Assembly: GCA_041687115.1 (NCBI GenBank) | Contig: JAWLCP010000002.1 | Span: 11,032 to 75,031 of the forward strand | From: SKLM01 sp041687115 | Lineage (GTDB): Bacteria > Chloroflexota > Anaerolineae > B4-G1 | Length of the DNA: 64,000 bases | Reading direction: 5' to 3' | Shown: positions 33,108-42,107 of the stretch, in pieces | Position numbering within the stretch: position 1 is the stretch's first letter | How the letters are laid out: each line of letters opens with the position of its first letter | Made by a program: the position numbers and the translations under genes | The notes under the pieces: generated by a model | The model's input: only the letters and a program-made list of their open reading frames with translations | What the model was told of the DNA's origin: nothing | Databases searched by the model: none

Positions 33108-36100
33108 CTACAGGTAGCCCATCTCGCGGGCCAATTCCAGGGCGCGATTCATGTGCGAACGTGCCACCGCCGCGTCACCGGCGACTCTCCCCTGAATCGC
33201 TGCCTCCAGAGCGCCGCTCAGTTCATCGGGCAGGCGTTGTTGTGGAGGGTCGAGCAGCGCCTGCGCATGCGCCCATGCCTCGTGCTCCCGGCCTCGCGCC
33301 AGCGCCACGGCGATCAGGGGCCACAGGGCCTGCCATTGAAAGGGGTACACGAGGGGCGTCTGTTCCCAGAGCGCAATCGCTTCCTGGCCGAGTTGCTCCG
33401 CTGCGGAGAGGTCCCCTCTGCGCCAGGCGTGCCACGCCTGGTTACCCCTGGCCGCAGCCACATAGTCGGGCATCTCGGCTGCCTCCGCGCCCTCCTGGGC
33501 ACGGGCTGCGTAATCCAAGACCGCATCCAGCTGATCCCGGAAGCGGTACAGCACGGTCAGATAAGTTAGACTGAGGACTTGCATCGGCACAATTCCGGAG
33601 CTTTCGGCCAGCTCGAGGGCGGCTTGCAGGTGCTCCTCAGCCTCATTGAGTTCGTGCCGCCACAGGTGGAGAAATCCGAGCTCGAACTCACTTTCAACCC
33701 GAATTCTCGGGCTGTCCATCCCCTGGCTCAAAGCGAGCGATTCACGCGAGTTTGCCAGCATCCCGTCCGATACTGCATACCGTTCCCTCCGCAAGCGCAT
33801 CATGCAGGAGACCATCAGCAAGCGCTGGCGGCTGGCAGCGCTTTCGCGGGCCTGCACGACCGGCTCTACCTTCTTCACCAACTCGTCCATCTCTGGCAGC
33901 TGGCACAACCAGTAGTGCACCCAAACCTGCTGAATTTGCACTTCAATCCATTCTTCCCACCAGCGGCTGCTCTCCTCGTCTGGTTGCCTGCCCAGCGTGG
34001 CCTCGGCTCGACGGCACGCATCCAACGCCTCCACATAGCGCCTCTGCTCGCAGAGGACCGCTCCCGACTTGCGATTGAGCCGGGCCCGTCTCATTCGATC
34101 GATGCAGCGAACGTCGGCCCCGGCGTCTTGGTACGCCTGCAGAGCTTCAGCGTGGCGTGCCGTGAGTTCGAGAACGTCACCCAGCCTCTCCCAGAGATCT
34201 GCTGCAAGCTCACAGGCGAGCTCCCCCCCTCCTGTCCTTGCCCTATCTTCTTCGAGAAGCATCAGACCACGCTGCAGCAGCCCGATGGCGTCCTCGTTGG
34301 CATAGACCTGCCGTGCCACCTCGGCCGCGCGTAAGTAGTAGGGCACTGCTCGTCCTGGCAGACCGGCACGTTCATAGTGGGTCGCCACCTGGTAGCTGAC
34401 AGGGCCCGTGTCTCGGGCATGGAGCGTCTCCAGGGCCCGGGCCACGCGTTCATGCAGCAGTCGTCGTCGCCCTGAGCTCAAGCAGTTGTAGGCCACCTCC
34501 CGGAGCTTGTCATGGCTGAAGTCGTAGGCGTCGGTGCCGCGCTCTCGCACGATGCCCCGCTTCCACAGCTCGTCGATCTCGTGGATCAGTGTATCTTCAT
34601 CACAATCGCTGGCCTGGGCGAGTAACTGGAAACTGAACTCCCGGCCGATCGTGGCCGCGAGCTCCGCCCGTTCCCGCGCAGAAGACGAGACCTGAGCCAG
34701 GCGCGCTTCAAGCACCAGCTGCACCTTGCGAGGGAGAGCTAGATCACCGGACAGATAGTCGTGCGGCGATCCTTGCGCCGCAGCGGCATCCAGCCTTGGG
34801 CCGCCCGTGGGCAGTCCAGCCCGCAGGGTCTCAACCACGAACAGGGGGTTGCCCTCCGTCTCCCGGTAGAGGAACTGAGCTGTCTCCATGTCCAGCTCTC
34901 TGCCGGCCACGCCCTCCGCCAGCGCCTGCGTGGCGCCCTCGCTGAGTGGGCGCAGGTGGAACTCCGTCACCTGTTCGTCACGACGAAGTGCTTGGAGCAG
35001 GGACATCAGCGCATGGCTGTCCCCAACCTCCTCCGGTCGGTAGGTGCCGATGACCAGCAGCCGGGCAGCAGGGTCGAATCGCAGCAGGAAATGGAGCCAG
35101 TGCAGGGTGTCCCGATCGCACCACTGGAGGTCGTCGATCGTCAGCAGGAGGGGCTGATTTCCGCCCAAGACGGAGCGCGACAGTGCTTCAAAGAGGCGCT
35201 GTCGCTGCCAGGCCTCGGTTAGTGGGCCCAGCCGAGGCAGGTCCGGTCGATCGCCCAACACCTCTGGCAGCAGCCGCGCTACCTCCGCGAGCCAGACATC
35301 CTCCAGAGGTGGCAGCGGATGGGCCCGCAGCCAGGCGGTAACCGGTGCGTAGGCCAGCTCGCCCTCAGCCGCATAGCAGCAGGCATTGGCGGTAGTGATC
35401 CCCTGGCGATCCGCCCACTGAAGCAGCTCCTCAGCGAGTCTGGTCTTGCCGATTCCCGCTTCTCCACGCACCAGCACAAGATGGGATCCCCCATCTGCCG
35501 CAACCAGTCGCCAGGCCCATTGCAGCTGCCTCCATTCCTCGTCTCGCTCCACCAGCGGAGATCTGCCAGGCGAGGCGAGTATTGGTGGAGGCCAGGCCTC
35601 CATGTCGAGCAAGCGCTCGTACGCTTCCTGAGTCGGGCGACTGGGCTCCACACCCAGCTCGCGCTCCAGGACGGTAGCGCATTCGTGATAGACCCGCAGT
35701 GCACCGGCGCGGTTACCGTTGAGGTCGTGGAGGCGGATGAGACGTCGATACGTCGCCTCGTGCAAGGGATCGTCCCGCAACAAGCGCCGGGCGTAGACAA
35801 TGGCCGCCTGGAAGTCGCGCTGTTCTTCCATCATCCAAACCAGTCGTTCCAGAGCGGCCAGATAGCGCTGACGCAGTTCTTCACGGTGGGGGATGATCCA
35901 GTCGTCGTAGCAGCTGGGTAGCAAGTCACCCCTGTACAGGGCTATTGCCCGCTCCAACGCCTCTTGAGCTGGGGCCGAATCGCTCGCTCTGCGCGCCTTC
36001 TCTGCCTGCGCGAGCGCGGCATAGAAGTCGGCCACGTCCAGGGTGAACGCGGCGCCCGGCCGCCACTGCAGCGTCAATACGTCCGCGTGGAGGAGAGCAT

Positions 36101-36335
36101 CTGCATCCGGTAAGGCACGGCGCAGGTGATAGAGCACGTGGCGCAGGTTAGCTCGGGCCTGGGCTTCGCTCGATTCAGGCCAGAAGAGAAAGGCCAGATG
36201 GGCGCGCGATTGGGAGGCCTCGCTGTGCAGCAGCAGATAGGCCAGCAGTGATTGGAGGCGCGGTGTATCGACGCCGGGGACGGGCGTTTCGTCGTCTGTA
36301 ATGCGAAAACCGCCCAATAGCGAAACGCTCAGCAT
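33108..36335 (-). CDS. SARP/BTAD-type transcriptional regulator with ATPase and TPR domains
   Basis: About 1075 aa. The N-terminal winged helix (SVSLLGGFRITDD, ARANLRHVLYHLRRAL) is followed by the bacterial transcriptional activation domain (about 95-260, ending LGVEPSRPTQEAYERLL). The central STAND-type ATPase has Walker A GEAGIGKT (about 290-297) and LLTIDDLQWCD (Walker B). The rest is alpha-helical TPR-like sequence to the C-terminus (about 640-1075). Such proteins are large activators that bind nucleotide and ligands. The start at ATG 36335 gives the typical N-terminus. Its neighbour is the protease/lipoprotein group, which is a candidate target, but no operator is identified. Confidence 0.88.
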   Translation of the reverse strand: MLSVSLLGGFRITDDETPVPGVDTPRLQSLLAYLLLHSEASQSRAHLAFLFWPESSEAQARANLRHVLYHLRRALPDADALLHADVLTLQWRPGAAFTLDVADFYAALAQAEKARRASDSAPAQEALERAIALYRGDLLPSCYDDWIIPHREELRQRYLAALERLVWMMEEQRDFQAAIVYARRLLRDDPLHEATYRRLIRLHDLNGNRAGALRVYHECATVLERELGVEPSRPTQEAYERLLDMEAWPPPILASPGRSPLVERDEEWRQLQWAWRLVAADGGSHLVLVRGEAGIGKTRLAEELLQWADRQGITTANACCYAAEGELAYAPVTAWLRAHPLPPLEDVWLAEVARLLPEVLGDRPDLPRLGPLTEAWQRQRLFEALSRSVLGGNQPLLLTIDDLQWCDRDTLHWLHFLLRFDPAARLLVIGTYRPEEVGDSHALMSLLQALRRDEQVTEFHLRPLSEGATQALAEGVAGRELDMETAQFLYRETEGNPLFVVETLRAGLPTGGPRLDAAAAQGSPHDYLSGDLALPRKVQLVLEARLAQVSSSARERAELAATIGREFSFQLLAQASDCDEDTLIHEIDELWKRGIVRERGTDAYDFSHDKLREVAYNCLSSGRRRLLHERVARALETLHARDTGPVSYQVATHYERAGLPGRAVPYYLRAAEVARQVYANEDAIGLLQRGLMLLEEDRARTGGGELACELAADLWERLGDVLELTARHAEALQAYQDAGADVRCIDRMRRARLNRKSGAVLCEQRRYVEALDACRRAEATLGRQPDEESSRWWEEWIEVQIQQVWVHYWLCQLPEMDELVKKVEPVVQARESAASRQRLLMVSCMMRLRRERYAVSDGMLANSRESLALSQGMDSPRIRVESEFELGFLHLWRHELNEAEEHLQAALELAESSGIVPMQVLSLTYLTVLYRFRDQLDAVLDYAARAQEGAEAAEMPDYVAAARGNQAWHAWRRGDLSAAEQLGQEAIALWEQTPLVYPFQWQALWPLIAVALARGREHEAWAHAQALLDPPQQRLPDELSGALEAAIQGRVAGDAAVARSHMNRALELAREMGYL

Positions 36336-36463
36336 TGAGGTGGAGTCCCATCGTTCCCGGCCCTTGGTCGTTACGGAGCCAGGAGGCGACACCGGAGAGC
36401 CGCTTCATCCTGCCGGTCGTGGGCCGCGGGCCAAGATGGCACCGGAAAACCTTCGTGGCGGCT

Positions 36464-36491
36464 ATGATACTACAGATCGGACGTAGGACAA
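36464..36491 (-). promoter_or_regulatory. probable promoter of the SARP-type regulator
   Basis: On the minus strand TTGTCC (36486-36491) and TATCAT (36464-36469) are 16 bases apart. The leader to the ATG at 36335 would be about 120 bases. Confidence 0.55.
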
Positions 36492-37056
36492 GACGCGATG
36501 GGGGGTCGGATGTCCTCGGGTAATCTCCCCGTCGACGGCCACAGGCGTCCCCGTGCGTCGATTCGTAGCCTCGCTGACAAGGTTTCCACCGGGTTAGCAG
36601 ACAGCGCGTCAAGTCAACAGATGCGAGGGGCGCGAGCTCCCCTCGGCAACGCTGACCGAATGAAATCGGTGGCTTGCCAGGGGACTCCTTTGAGAGCAGC
36701 ATCCGGCGCCAGGCCCTCACAGCGTTCACACGCCAGCGGCCGATGCCGACTTCGCCAGCGAATTGGGCAATCTGGTGACGGAGCGGTACGTCGCGGCGTC
36801 GCTCGCTGACCAGGGCTGGTTCGACCATGGGCTGGTGTTCGGCCGCGCAGCCCACTACCAGGCTGTGCCTTCCACCCCCGGTGCCGCTGCGCCGAGGAGT
36901 GCCGCAGGGAGGGGGTGGCTCCGCCACGACCCATTGGAGGTCAGGATCATCTGTCTGCCTGTTACTTCCCAGATCGGGCGTCAGGTGTGATGGTGACGAT
37001 AGATGTGCGGGAGGGGGCCGAGTCCAGTGACACGCCATCTGGACGAGTGCCCGTGC
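36492..37056. other. gene-poor region between the SARP regulator and the DUF401 permease
   Basis: About 565 bases with no convincing gene. One plus-strand frame, open from about 36697 to 36990, has GC-rich third codon positions and reads like protein in its first half (DADFASELGNLVTERYV, then LADQGWFDHGLVFG). It has no ATG or GTG start and no clear ribosome-binding site. It could be a decayed gene fragment or chance. Confidence 0.35.
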
Positions 37057-37085
37057 TGGACGCGCCGGGGCTTTCCGTGTATACT
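37057..37085 (+). promoter_or_regulatory. possible promoter of the DUF401 permease gene
   Basis: TGGACG (37057-37062) and TATACT (37080-37085) are 17 bases apart. The predicted transcript start near 37092 lies just before an ATG (37096) that opens a 32-codon frame ending on the start codon of the permease gene. Confidence 0.45.
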
Positions 37086-37190
37086 TCTCCCTGCGATGCC
37101 CGTTTCAGACACCGATACCATGCACTCCTCAACGCGCGATTCGTGTTCTGTACGTGCGGCCCCGGGTGCCATCCATCCGGAGGCTGGGCT

Positions 37191-38414
37191 CTGATCCCGC
37201 TGCTCAAGCTGATTCTCGTCTTCGCGGGCATCGTTCTGCTTATCAGCCGCAAGTGGAATCTCGGTCTGGTGTTGCTGCTCGCTACCGTCGTGACCGGTCT
37301 GTTGTTTGGGCATCCCCTGACGGCGGTCGGGGTTGACGTCGTCTTAGCCAGCGTCGATATCCTCACCCTCCGCTTGGCGCTCGCCGTGGTACTCATTATG
37401 ACGCTGAGCGAGTTGCTGCGCGAGACGGCCAGCCTCCACCGGATGGTGGAGGCGCTGCAGGTGCTGATCCCGAGTGGTCGCCTGGTCATTGCAGCGCTTC
37501 CCTCGCTCATTGGGCTCCTGCCCATGGTCGGCGGAGCGATGTTCTCGGCGCCGATGGTGGATGAGGTCGGGGACCGACTGGGTCTAGATCGGGAGCGGAA
37601 GACGTTTGTCAACTACTGGTTTCGACATATCTGGGAGTATGTCTTCCCCCTCTACCCTTCCTTCATGCTCGCGGCTGCTCTCATGAATCTGGAGCCGTTG
37701 CGGCTGGCCAGCGCGACGTGGCCGCTGACGGCAGGCGCTGTGGTGAGCGGGGTGATCTTCGGATTGTTGGGCATCTCGGAGAACTCGGACGATGGGCCAT
37801 CTTCTTCCCGCCTCGAGAGCGTTCAACCGTTGCTGGTGAGCATCTGGCCCGTTATGCTGGTAATCGTCCTGTCGTTGACGCTGCCCGTGGACGAGCGTGC
37901 TACCTTGATCCTGAGTCTGGTCGTCACCATCGGGCTGATGATGGGAGTCAATCGGATTTCACTGGGCAAGCTGGGAGTGGTTCTGCGTCAGCGAATTCCC
38001 TGGCCGACGATCGGTGTCCTCTTCGGCGCCTTGATCTTTCGTCGCGTCTTGGACAACAGCGGCGCGGTTCACGCCGTCTCCGAGGCTCTGGCTCAACCAT
38101 ACGTCCCTGTGCCGGTGGTCACGTTCTTCATCCCCTTTATCGCTGGCTTGCTCACCGGGCTTTCCGCCGGTGCCTTCAGCATCGGGTTGCCCGTCGTCGT
38201 CCCCCTGGTTGTCGCTGATGGGGGTACCCTCTCATCCGGATGGGCCGCTTGGCTGATGGCCGGGGGATTCCTGGGCGTGATGTGCTCTCCGCTCCATCTC
38301 TGCCTCTCCCTGACGCGCGTATACTTTGAGGCGGAGTGGGGACCGATCTATCGGCGCATCGTTCCCTCGAGCATCGTTGTGGCCGTCATCGCGGTGGTCC
38401 TGTTGCTCATCTGA
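37191..38414 (+). CDS. DUF401 family membrane transport protein
   Basis: About 407 aa with ten or more hydrophobic segments, matching DUF401, a family of predicted permeases found in archaea and thermophiles. Landmarks are KWNLGLVLLLATVVTGL, LPSLIGLLPMVGGAMFSAPMVDE, NYWFRHIWEYVFPLYPSF, and CSPLHLCLSLTRVYF near the end. Substrate unknown. The start is unusual: CTG at 37191 has a perfect GGAGG seven bases upstream (37179-37183) and gives the family N-terminus, M-IPLLKLILVFAG. The nearest in-frame GTG (37143) has no ribosome-binding site. Confidence 0.8.
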   Translation: MIPLLKLILVFAGIVLLISRKWNLGLVLLLATVVTGLLFGHPLTAVGVDVVLASVDILTLRLALAVVLIMTLSELLRETASLHRMVEALQVLIPSGRLVIAALPSLIGLLPMVGGAMFSAPMVDEVGDRLGLDRERKTFVNYWFRHIWEYVFPLYPSFMLAAALMNLEPLRLASATWPLTAGAVVSGVIFGLLGISENSDDGPSSSRLESVQPLLVSIWPVMLVIVLSLTLPVDERATLILSLVVTIGLMMGVNRISLGKLGVVLRQRIPWPTIGVLFGALIFRRVLDNSGAVHAVSEALAQPYVPVPVVTFFIPFIAGLLTGLSAGAFSIGLPVVVPLVVADGGTLSSGWAAWLMAGGFLGVMCSPLHLCLSLTRVYFEAEWGPIYRRIVPSSIVVAVIAVVLLLI

Positions 38415-38669
38415 CCACGCCCTCCAATCCAGCCATAGGGGCGCTCGGCAGGTGGGGTTTCTTCCAGCGGCCAGCATGCCGGACAACCGCGCTCGGCCGG
38501 ACGCTCCAAGTCCGTGCCGGTCGACTTCGGAAGTCTGGCGCTCGCAGTTTCCCTATGTCAATGCCCTCACCGGGCTCGGTCTGAGGCTCCCCGACGCGGC
38601 CGAGCCAACCCCACTTGCGGAGTTCCGTGGTTCGTGTTACAACTACCTCGCAAAGGAAAAGGAGACCGG

Positions 38670-39038
38670 ATGCCACTCATTCCACCCACTGTGCTCAAGA
38701 AGCTCTACGTCAAGGGCTCGCTGAGGCGCGAGGACGAAGGCTTCGCCTTCGACCTGAAGAACCTTATCGCACCCGCCACCATCACGAGCCTGGAGGGCCT
38801 CGAGGTGGATGGGGAGCAGGTCGATGGCTCCCGTGTGACCATCGTGCCCCCAAGCGGCAACGCCCGGCCCATAGAACGAATCTCGTCTGCCAGGCCGCTC
38901 AATTTCCCGGTCGGAGTCGTCGTCACCCTTCACGTGTCCGGTGAGACACTGGAGCCGGGCAAGCACGACCTGGCCCTCCGCGTGAACGTGAAGGAAATTG
39001 GCTGGCTTGATATTCCCGTATCCGACCGCATCGCCTGA
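38670..39038 (+). CDS. small conserved protein of unknown function
   Basis: 122 aa with no signal or membrane segments. It begins MPLIPPTVLKKLYVKGSLR and continues GFAFDLKNLIAPATITSLEG, then beta-rich sequence ending DLALRVNVKEIGWLDIPVSD. I recall similar short proteins in archaea and Chloroflexi, often mis-labelled as hydroxymethylglutaryl-CoA reductase. It has no HMG-CoA reductase motifs. AAGGAG lies eight bases before the ATG. It stands alone between the DUF401 permease and the GT39 gene on the same strand. Confidence 0.75.
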   Translation: MPLIPPTVLKKLYVKGSLRREDEGFAFDLKNLIAPATITSLEGLEVDGEQVDGSRVTIVPPSGNARPIERISSARPLNFPVGVVVTLHVSGETLEPGKHDLALRVNVKEIGWLDIPVSDRIA

Positions 39039-39220
39039 CGAGCCCCCAAGAATCGTCCACCATCTCAACCTCAGTCTGGTCAAGGGGGTCTCTTCCCCAC
39101 CGGAGGGCTCGGTCGCGAGATCTCACACGATCTTGCTCCGCCTCTCCCCGCTCCTTTCCTCCTTCTTACCCTCCTCCTCTCTGCCGATGAACTGGGCGTC
39201 ACGGTCATCGGCCGCGGTGC

Positions 39221-42052
39221 ATGTCGATGGATAGCAGCCGCCGCCGTGGCTGGACGTTCGCCGTTGGCCTCCTGGTTGTCTGTCTTGCAGCAGCCGCGCT
39301 GCGCTTCTACCGCCTGTCCGACCTGCCCGTGGGTATGCACTATGATGAGGCAGCCAACGGCATCCTGGCTGGAGAGATTGCCAGGGGTGTCAGGAGACCG
39401 ATCTTCATCCCGGCCTACACCGGCAAGGAGGTTCTGTTCTTCTACTGGGCGGCTCTGTGGATGAAGGTTCTGGGCATCACGCCCTTCGCGCTCCGGCTCG
39501 CGGCAGCTTCAATCGGCACAGCAACCGTCGCGGCGACCGTCTGGACGGTCTACGAGCTCCTCTACGAGCGCGATGAGGGACTGTGGATCGCGCTCGGTGC
39601 TGCGGCGTTCCTTGCGGTCTCCTTCTGGCACCTCGTCCTCAGTCGTTATGGATTTCGGGCCGTCACGCAGCCCCTGCTCCAGGCGCTCACGGTTGCTGCC
39701 CTGTGGCGCGGGCTGCGAACCGCGGAGAGGGGCTGGTTGGTGGCGGCGGGTCTCTTCTGCGGCCTGACCGCCTACACCTATCTGGCCGCCCGCGCCTTTC
39801 CCGTCCCGCTCACCGTAGCGCTCGCGGTTCTCCTCGTCGCCGATCGAGACCAGAGACGGGAGCGTCTCCTGCAGCTGGCGATCTTCGCCGCCGCTGCTGC
39901 GCTTGTGCTGGCGCCTCTGGCTCACTATTGGCTGACCCATCCGGGCACCTTCATGGTCCGCGCCAGGCAGGTTGCTGCCGACACCTGGGGGGAGGCCTGG
40001 AGGGGCTTCCTGGCCTGCCTCCAGATGTTCTTCCTCCGCGGTGATCCCTACGTGCGCTTCAACCTGCCTCATCGCCCGCTCTTCCTGCCTGGTGCCGCGG
40101 CTTTCCTCGTGGTCGGCGTTGGGCTGGCGGCGTGGCGGTTCGTGCATCTGTGGCAGGCTCGGGTACGTCGGTCTTCTTCTCTCCCCCTGGCGTCGTACGC
40201 CTTTCTTCTCGCCTCGATGCCCGTGATGCTCGTGCCCAGCGCGCTGGCCACTGGGGAGATCACGCCAAGCAACCTCCGCACCGTCGGTCTCCTTCCGTTC
40301 GTGGTCGTGTTTCCGGCGCTGGGGTTGTTTGCTCTGAAGTCGTGGCTGTGGCGCGCGGTCCAGCGAGGCAGCAGGGAGCAGGGGGGTCCGGCAACCAGAC
40401 GGGCGCTCCAGCTCCTGCTCGTCGGTCTGGTGCTCGCGGTGGGCACGCCTGCAACCGCTGCCGCCTACTTCCGAGACTGGGCGTCGTCCCCGGCGTTGTA
40501 CGAGGCGGCTGACGGTGACCTGGCTCACGTGGCCGACTACCTCAGTCGGGCGGATCTCGCGTCGATGGAGCCGTACGTCGCCAGCCAACACTATCGCCAC
40601 CCCACGTTGGCTTTCCTCGCCCACGACTACGACGCGGTGCGCTGGCTCGTCGGAGGACAGACTCTCGTATTCCCCGCCGATGGGGATGCGCTCCTCATCC
40701 TTCCACGCTCGGCGGCAGCCGATCTGGACTGGGTGGACTCGATGTTGCCCGGTGATGCTCTGGTCGGCTCCCCGTCGGGCCCTGATCGATCTCCCGACTT
40801 CCACGCCTATCGGGTGAGTGGCGAGCACGATCCGACGCCGGCACGATCGCAGGCCGCGAATTTCGGCGACGTGGTCCACTTGCTGGGCTACACCGTTCTT
40901 GTCCAATCTCGCTCCGGCGACTGCGTGGAGCTGACGCTGTGGTGGAAGGTGGTCGACCTCCCGGATCGCCATGACTATCGCCCCATCCTGCGTTTCGTTG
41001 ATCGGGAGGGCTTCCTGTGGGGGGAGAGCCAGCCCTTTCACTACCCTTCTGAGCAGTGGCTGCCCGGGCAGGTGGTCGTGGATCACATCTCGATCCCTGT
41101 CGCCGCTGGTGCACCACCGGGCGACTACCTTGTACGTCTTGGGTTCTACTCGCCGGGTGCCGACGCTCGAATGCCTCTACTCGACGACGGCGGGGCGTAC
41201 GCAGGGGCGTACGTCGAGCTCCCGGTCTCTCTGGCCCGTGCGAAGGAGCCTCCTCCTGTCGGTGCCCTCGACATCCACAATCCCTTGGGCGTCGACGTGG
41301 ACGGCCTGACGCTGCTCGGGGCCACGGTAGAGGCGACGACGATCCGGCCCGGAGAGCGGCTCCGGCTGACACTCTTCTGGCGCGCGGATGCCGGGGAACT
41401 GCCGTCGAACCCGGTCTCTCTCTGGTTAGGTGATACGAAGCTCTACGACGGCGACCCCGTGCGCGGGACCTATCCCTTCGGCGTCTGGTCAGTGGGAGAG
41501 GTCGTCGGCGATCGCTACGCCCCCCGCATACCCCTCGACACCCGCCCCGGCGAGCACCGTCTCCAGGTTCGGATGGCTGACACCACCGTAGACCTGGGTC
41601 GTGTTACCGTTCAGGAGACGGACCGGTCGTTCGAGGTGCCGTCGCTGTCGCATCTGATCGGCGTCTCGCTCGGGAATCGCGTCGAGTTGCTGGGATATGA
41701 CCTCTCGGCCGGTTCGGTCGCGCCCGGGGAGACGCTCGTCCTCACCCTCTACTGGCGCGCGCTGACCGAGATGAGCAGGGAGTACACGGTCTTCACGCAT
41801 CTGCTCGCGCCCGATGGCTCGATGACCGGGCAGCAGGACAACCAACCGGTCAGGGGCAGCTATCCCACCACTCTGTGGCTGCCAGGTGAGGTCGTTGCCG
41901 ATGCCTACGAGATCTCTGTCCGCCCCGACGCTGCCGGGGGCGAGCATCGGTTGGAGGTTGGGATGTACGAGCCGGAGACCGGAACCCGCCTTCCCGTTGC
42001 CGGGCGCGCGGATAATGCGGTCCCCCTGCAGGTCGTCCGCGTCGTAGAGTGA
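39221..42052 (+). CDS. GT39/PMT-type membrane glycosyltransferase with three C-terminal beta domains
   Basis: About 943 aa. The first 460 residues have the GT-C layout: one membrane helix, then an acidic motif in the first external loop (MHYDEAANG), a YTGKEVLFFYWAALWMKVLG segment, and about ten more hydrophobic helices. Such enzymes transfer a sugar from a polyprenyl-phosphate sugar to protein or lipid outside the membrane. After the membrane part, three related beta modules follow (about 560-660, 690-790, 800-940), each with the pattern LLGxx...PGExLxLTLYWR and a PGEHRLxVxM strand. No ribosome-binding site is obvious. The start could also be ATG 39227. Confidence 0.85.
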   Translation: MSMDSSRRRGWTFAVGLLVVCLAAAALRFYRLSDLPVGMHYDEAANGILAGEIARGVRRPIFIPAYTGKEVLFFYWAALWMKVLGITPFALRLAAASIGTATVAATVWTVYELLYERDEGLWIALGAAAFLAVSFWHLVLSRYGFRAVTQPLLQALTVAALWRGLRTAERGWLVAAGLFCGLTAYTYLAARAFPVPLTVALAVLLVADRDQRRERLLQLAIFAAAAALVLAPLAHYWLTHPGTFMVRARQVAADTWGEAWRGFLACLQMFFLRGDPYVRFNLPHRPLFLPGAAAFLVVGVGLAAWRFVHLWQARVRRSSSLPLASYAFLLASMPVMLVPSALATGEITPSNLRTVGLLPFVVVFPALGLFALKSWLWRAVQRGSREQGGPATRRALQLLLVGLVLAVGTPATAAAYFRDWASSPALYEAADGDLAHVADYLSRADLASMEPYVASQHYRHPTLAFLAHDYDAVRWLVGGQTLVFPADGDALLILPRSAAADLDWVDSMLPGDALVGSPSGPDRSPDFHAYRVSGEHDPTPARSQAANFGDVVHLLGYTVLVQSRSGDCVELTLWWKVVDLPDRHDYRPILRFVDREGFLWGESQPFHYPSEQWLPGQVVVDHISIPVAAGAPPGDYLVRLGFYSPGADARMPLLDDGGAYAGAYVELPVSLARAKEPPPVGALDIHNPLGVDVDGLTLLGATVEATTIRPGERLRLTLFWRADAGELPSNPVSLWLGDTKLYDGDPVRGTYPFGVWSVGEVVGDRYAPRIPLDTRPGEHRLQVRMADTTVDLGRVTVQETDRSFEVPSLSHLIGVSLGNRVELLGYDLSAGSVAPGETLVLTLYWRALTEMSREYTVFTHLLAPDGSMTGQQDNQPVRGSYPTTLWLPGEVVADAYEISVRPDAAGGEHRLEVGMYEPETGTRLPVAGRADNAVPLQVVRVVE

Positions 42053-42107
42053 CCCGGTGGCAGCAGAACGTTGTTGTTCGTCGACTCATTGACCCACGGA
42101 GCGACTC

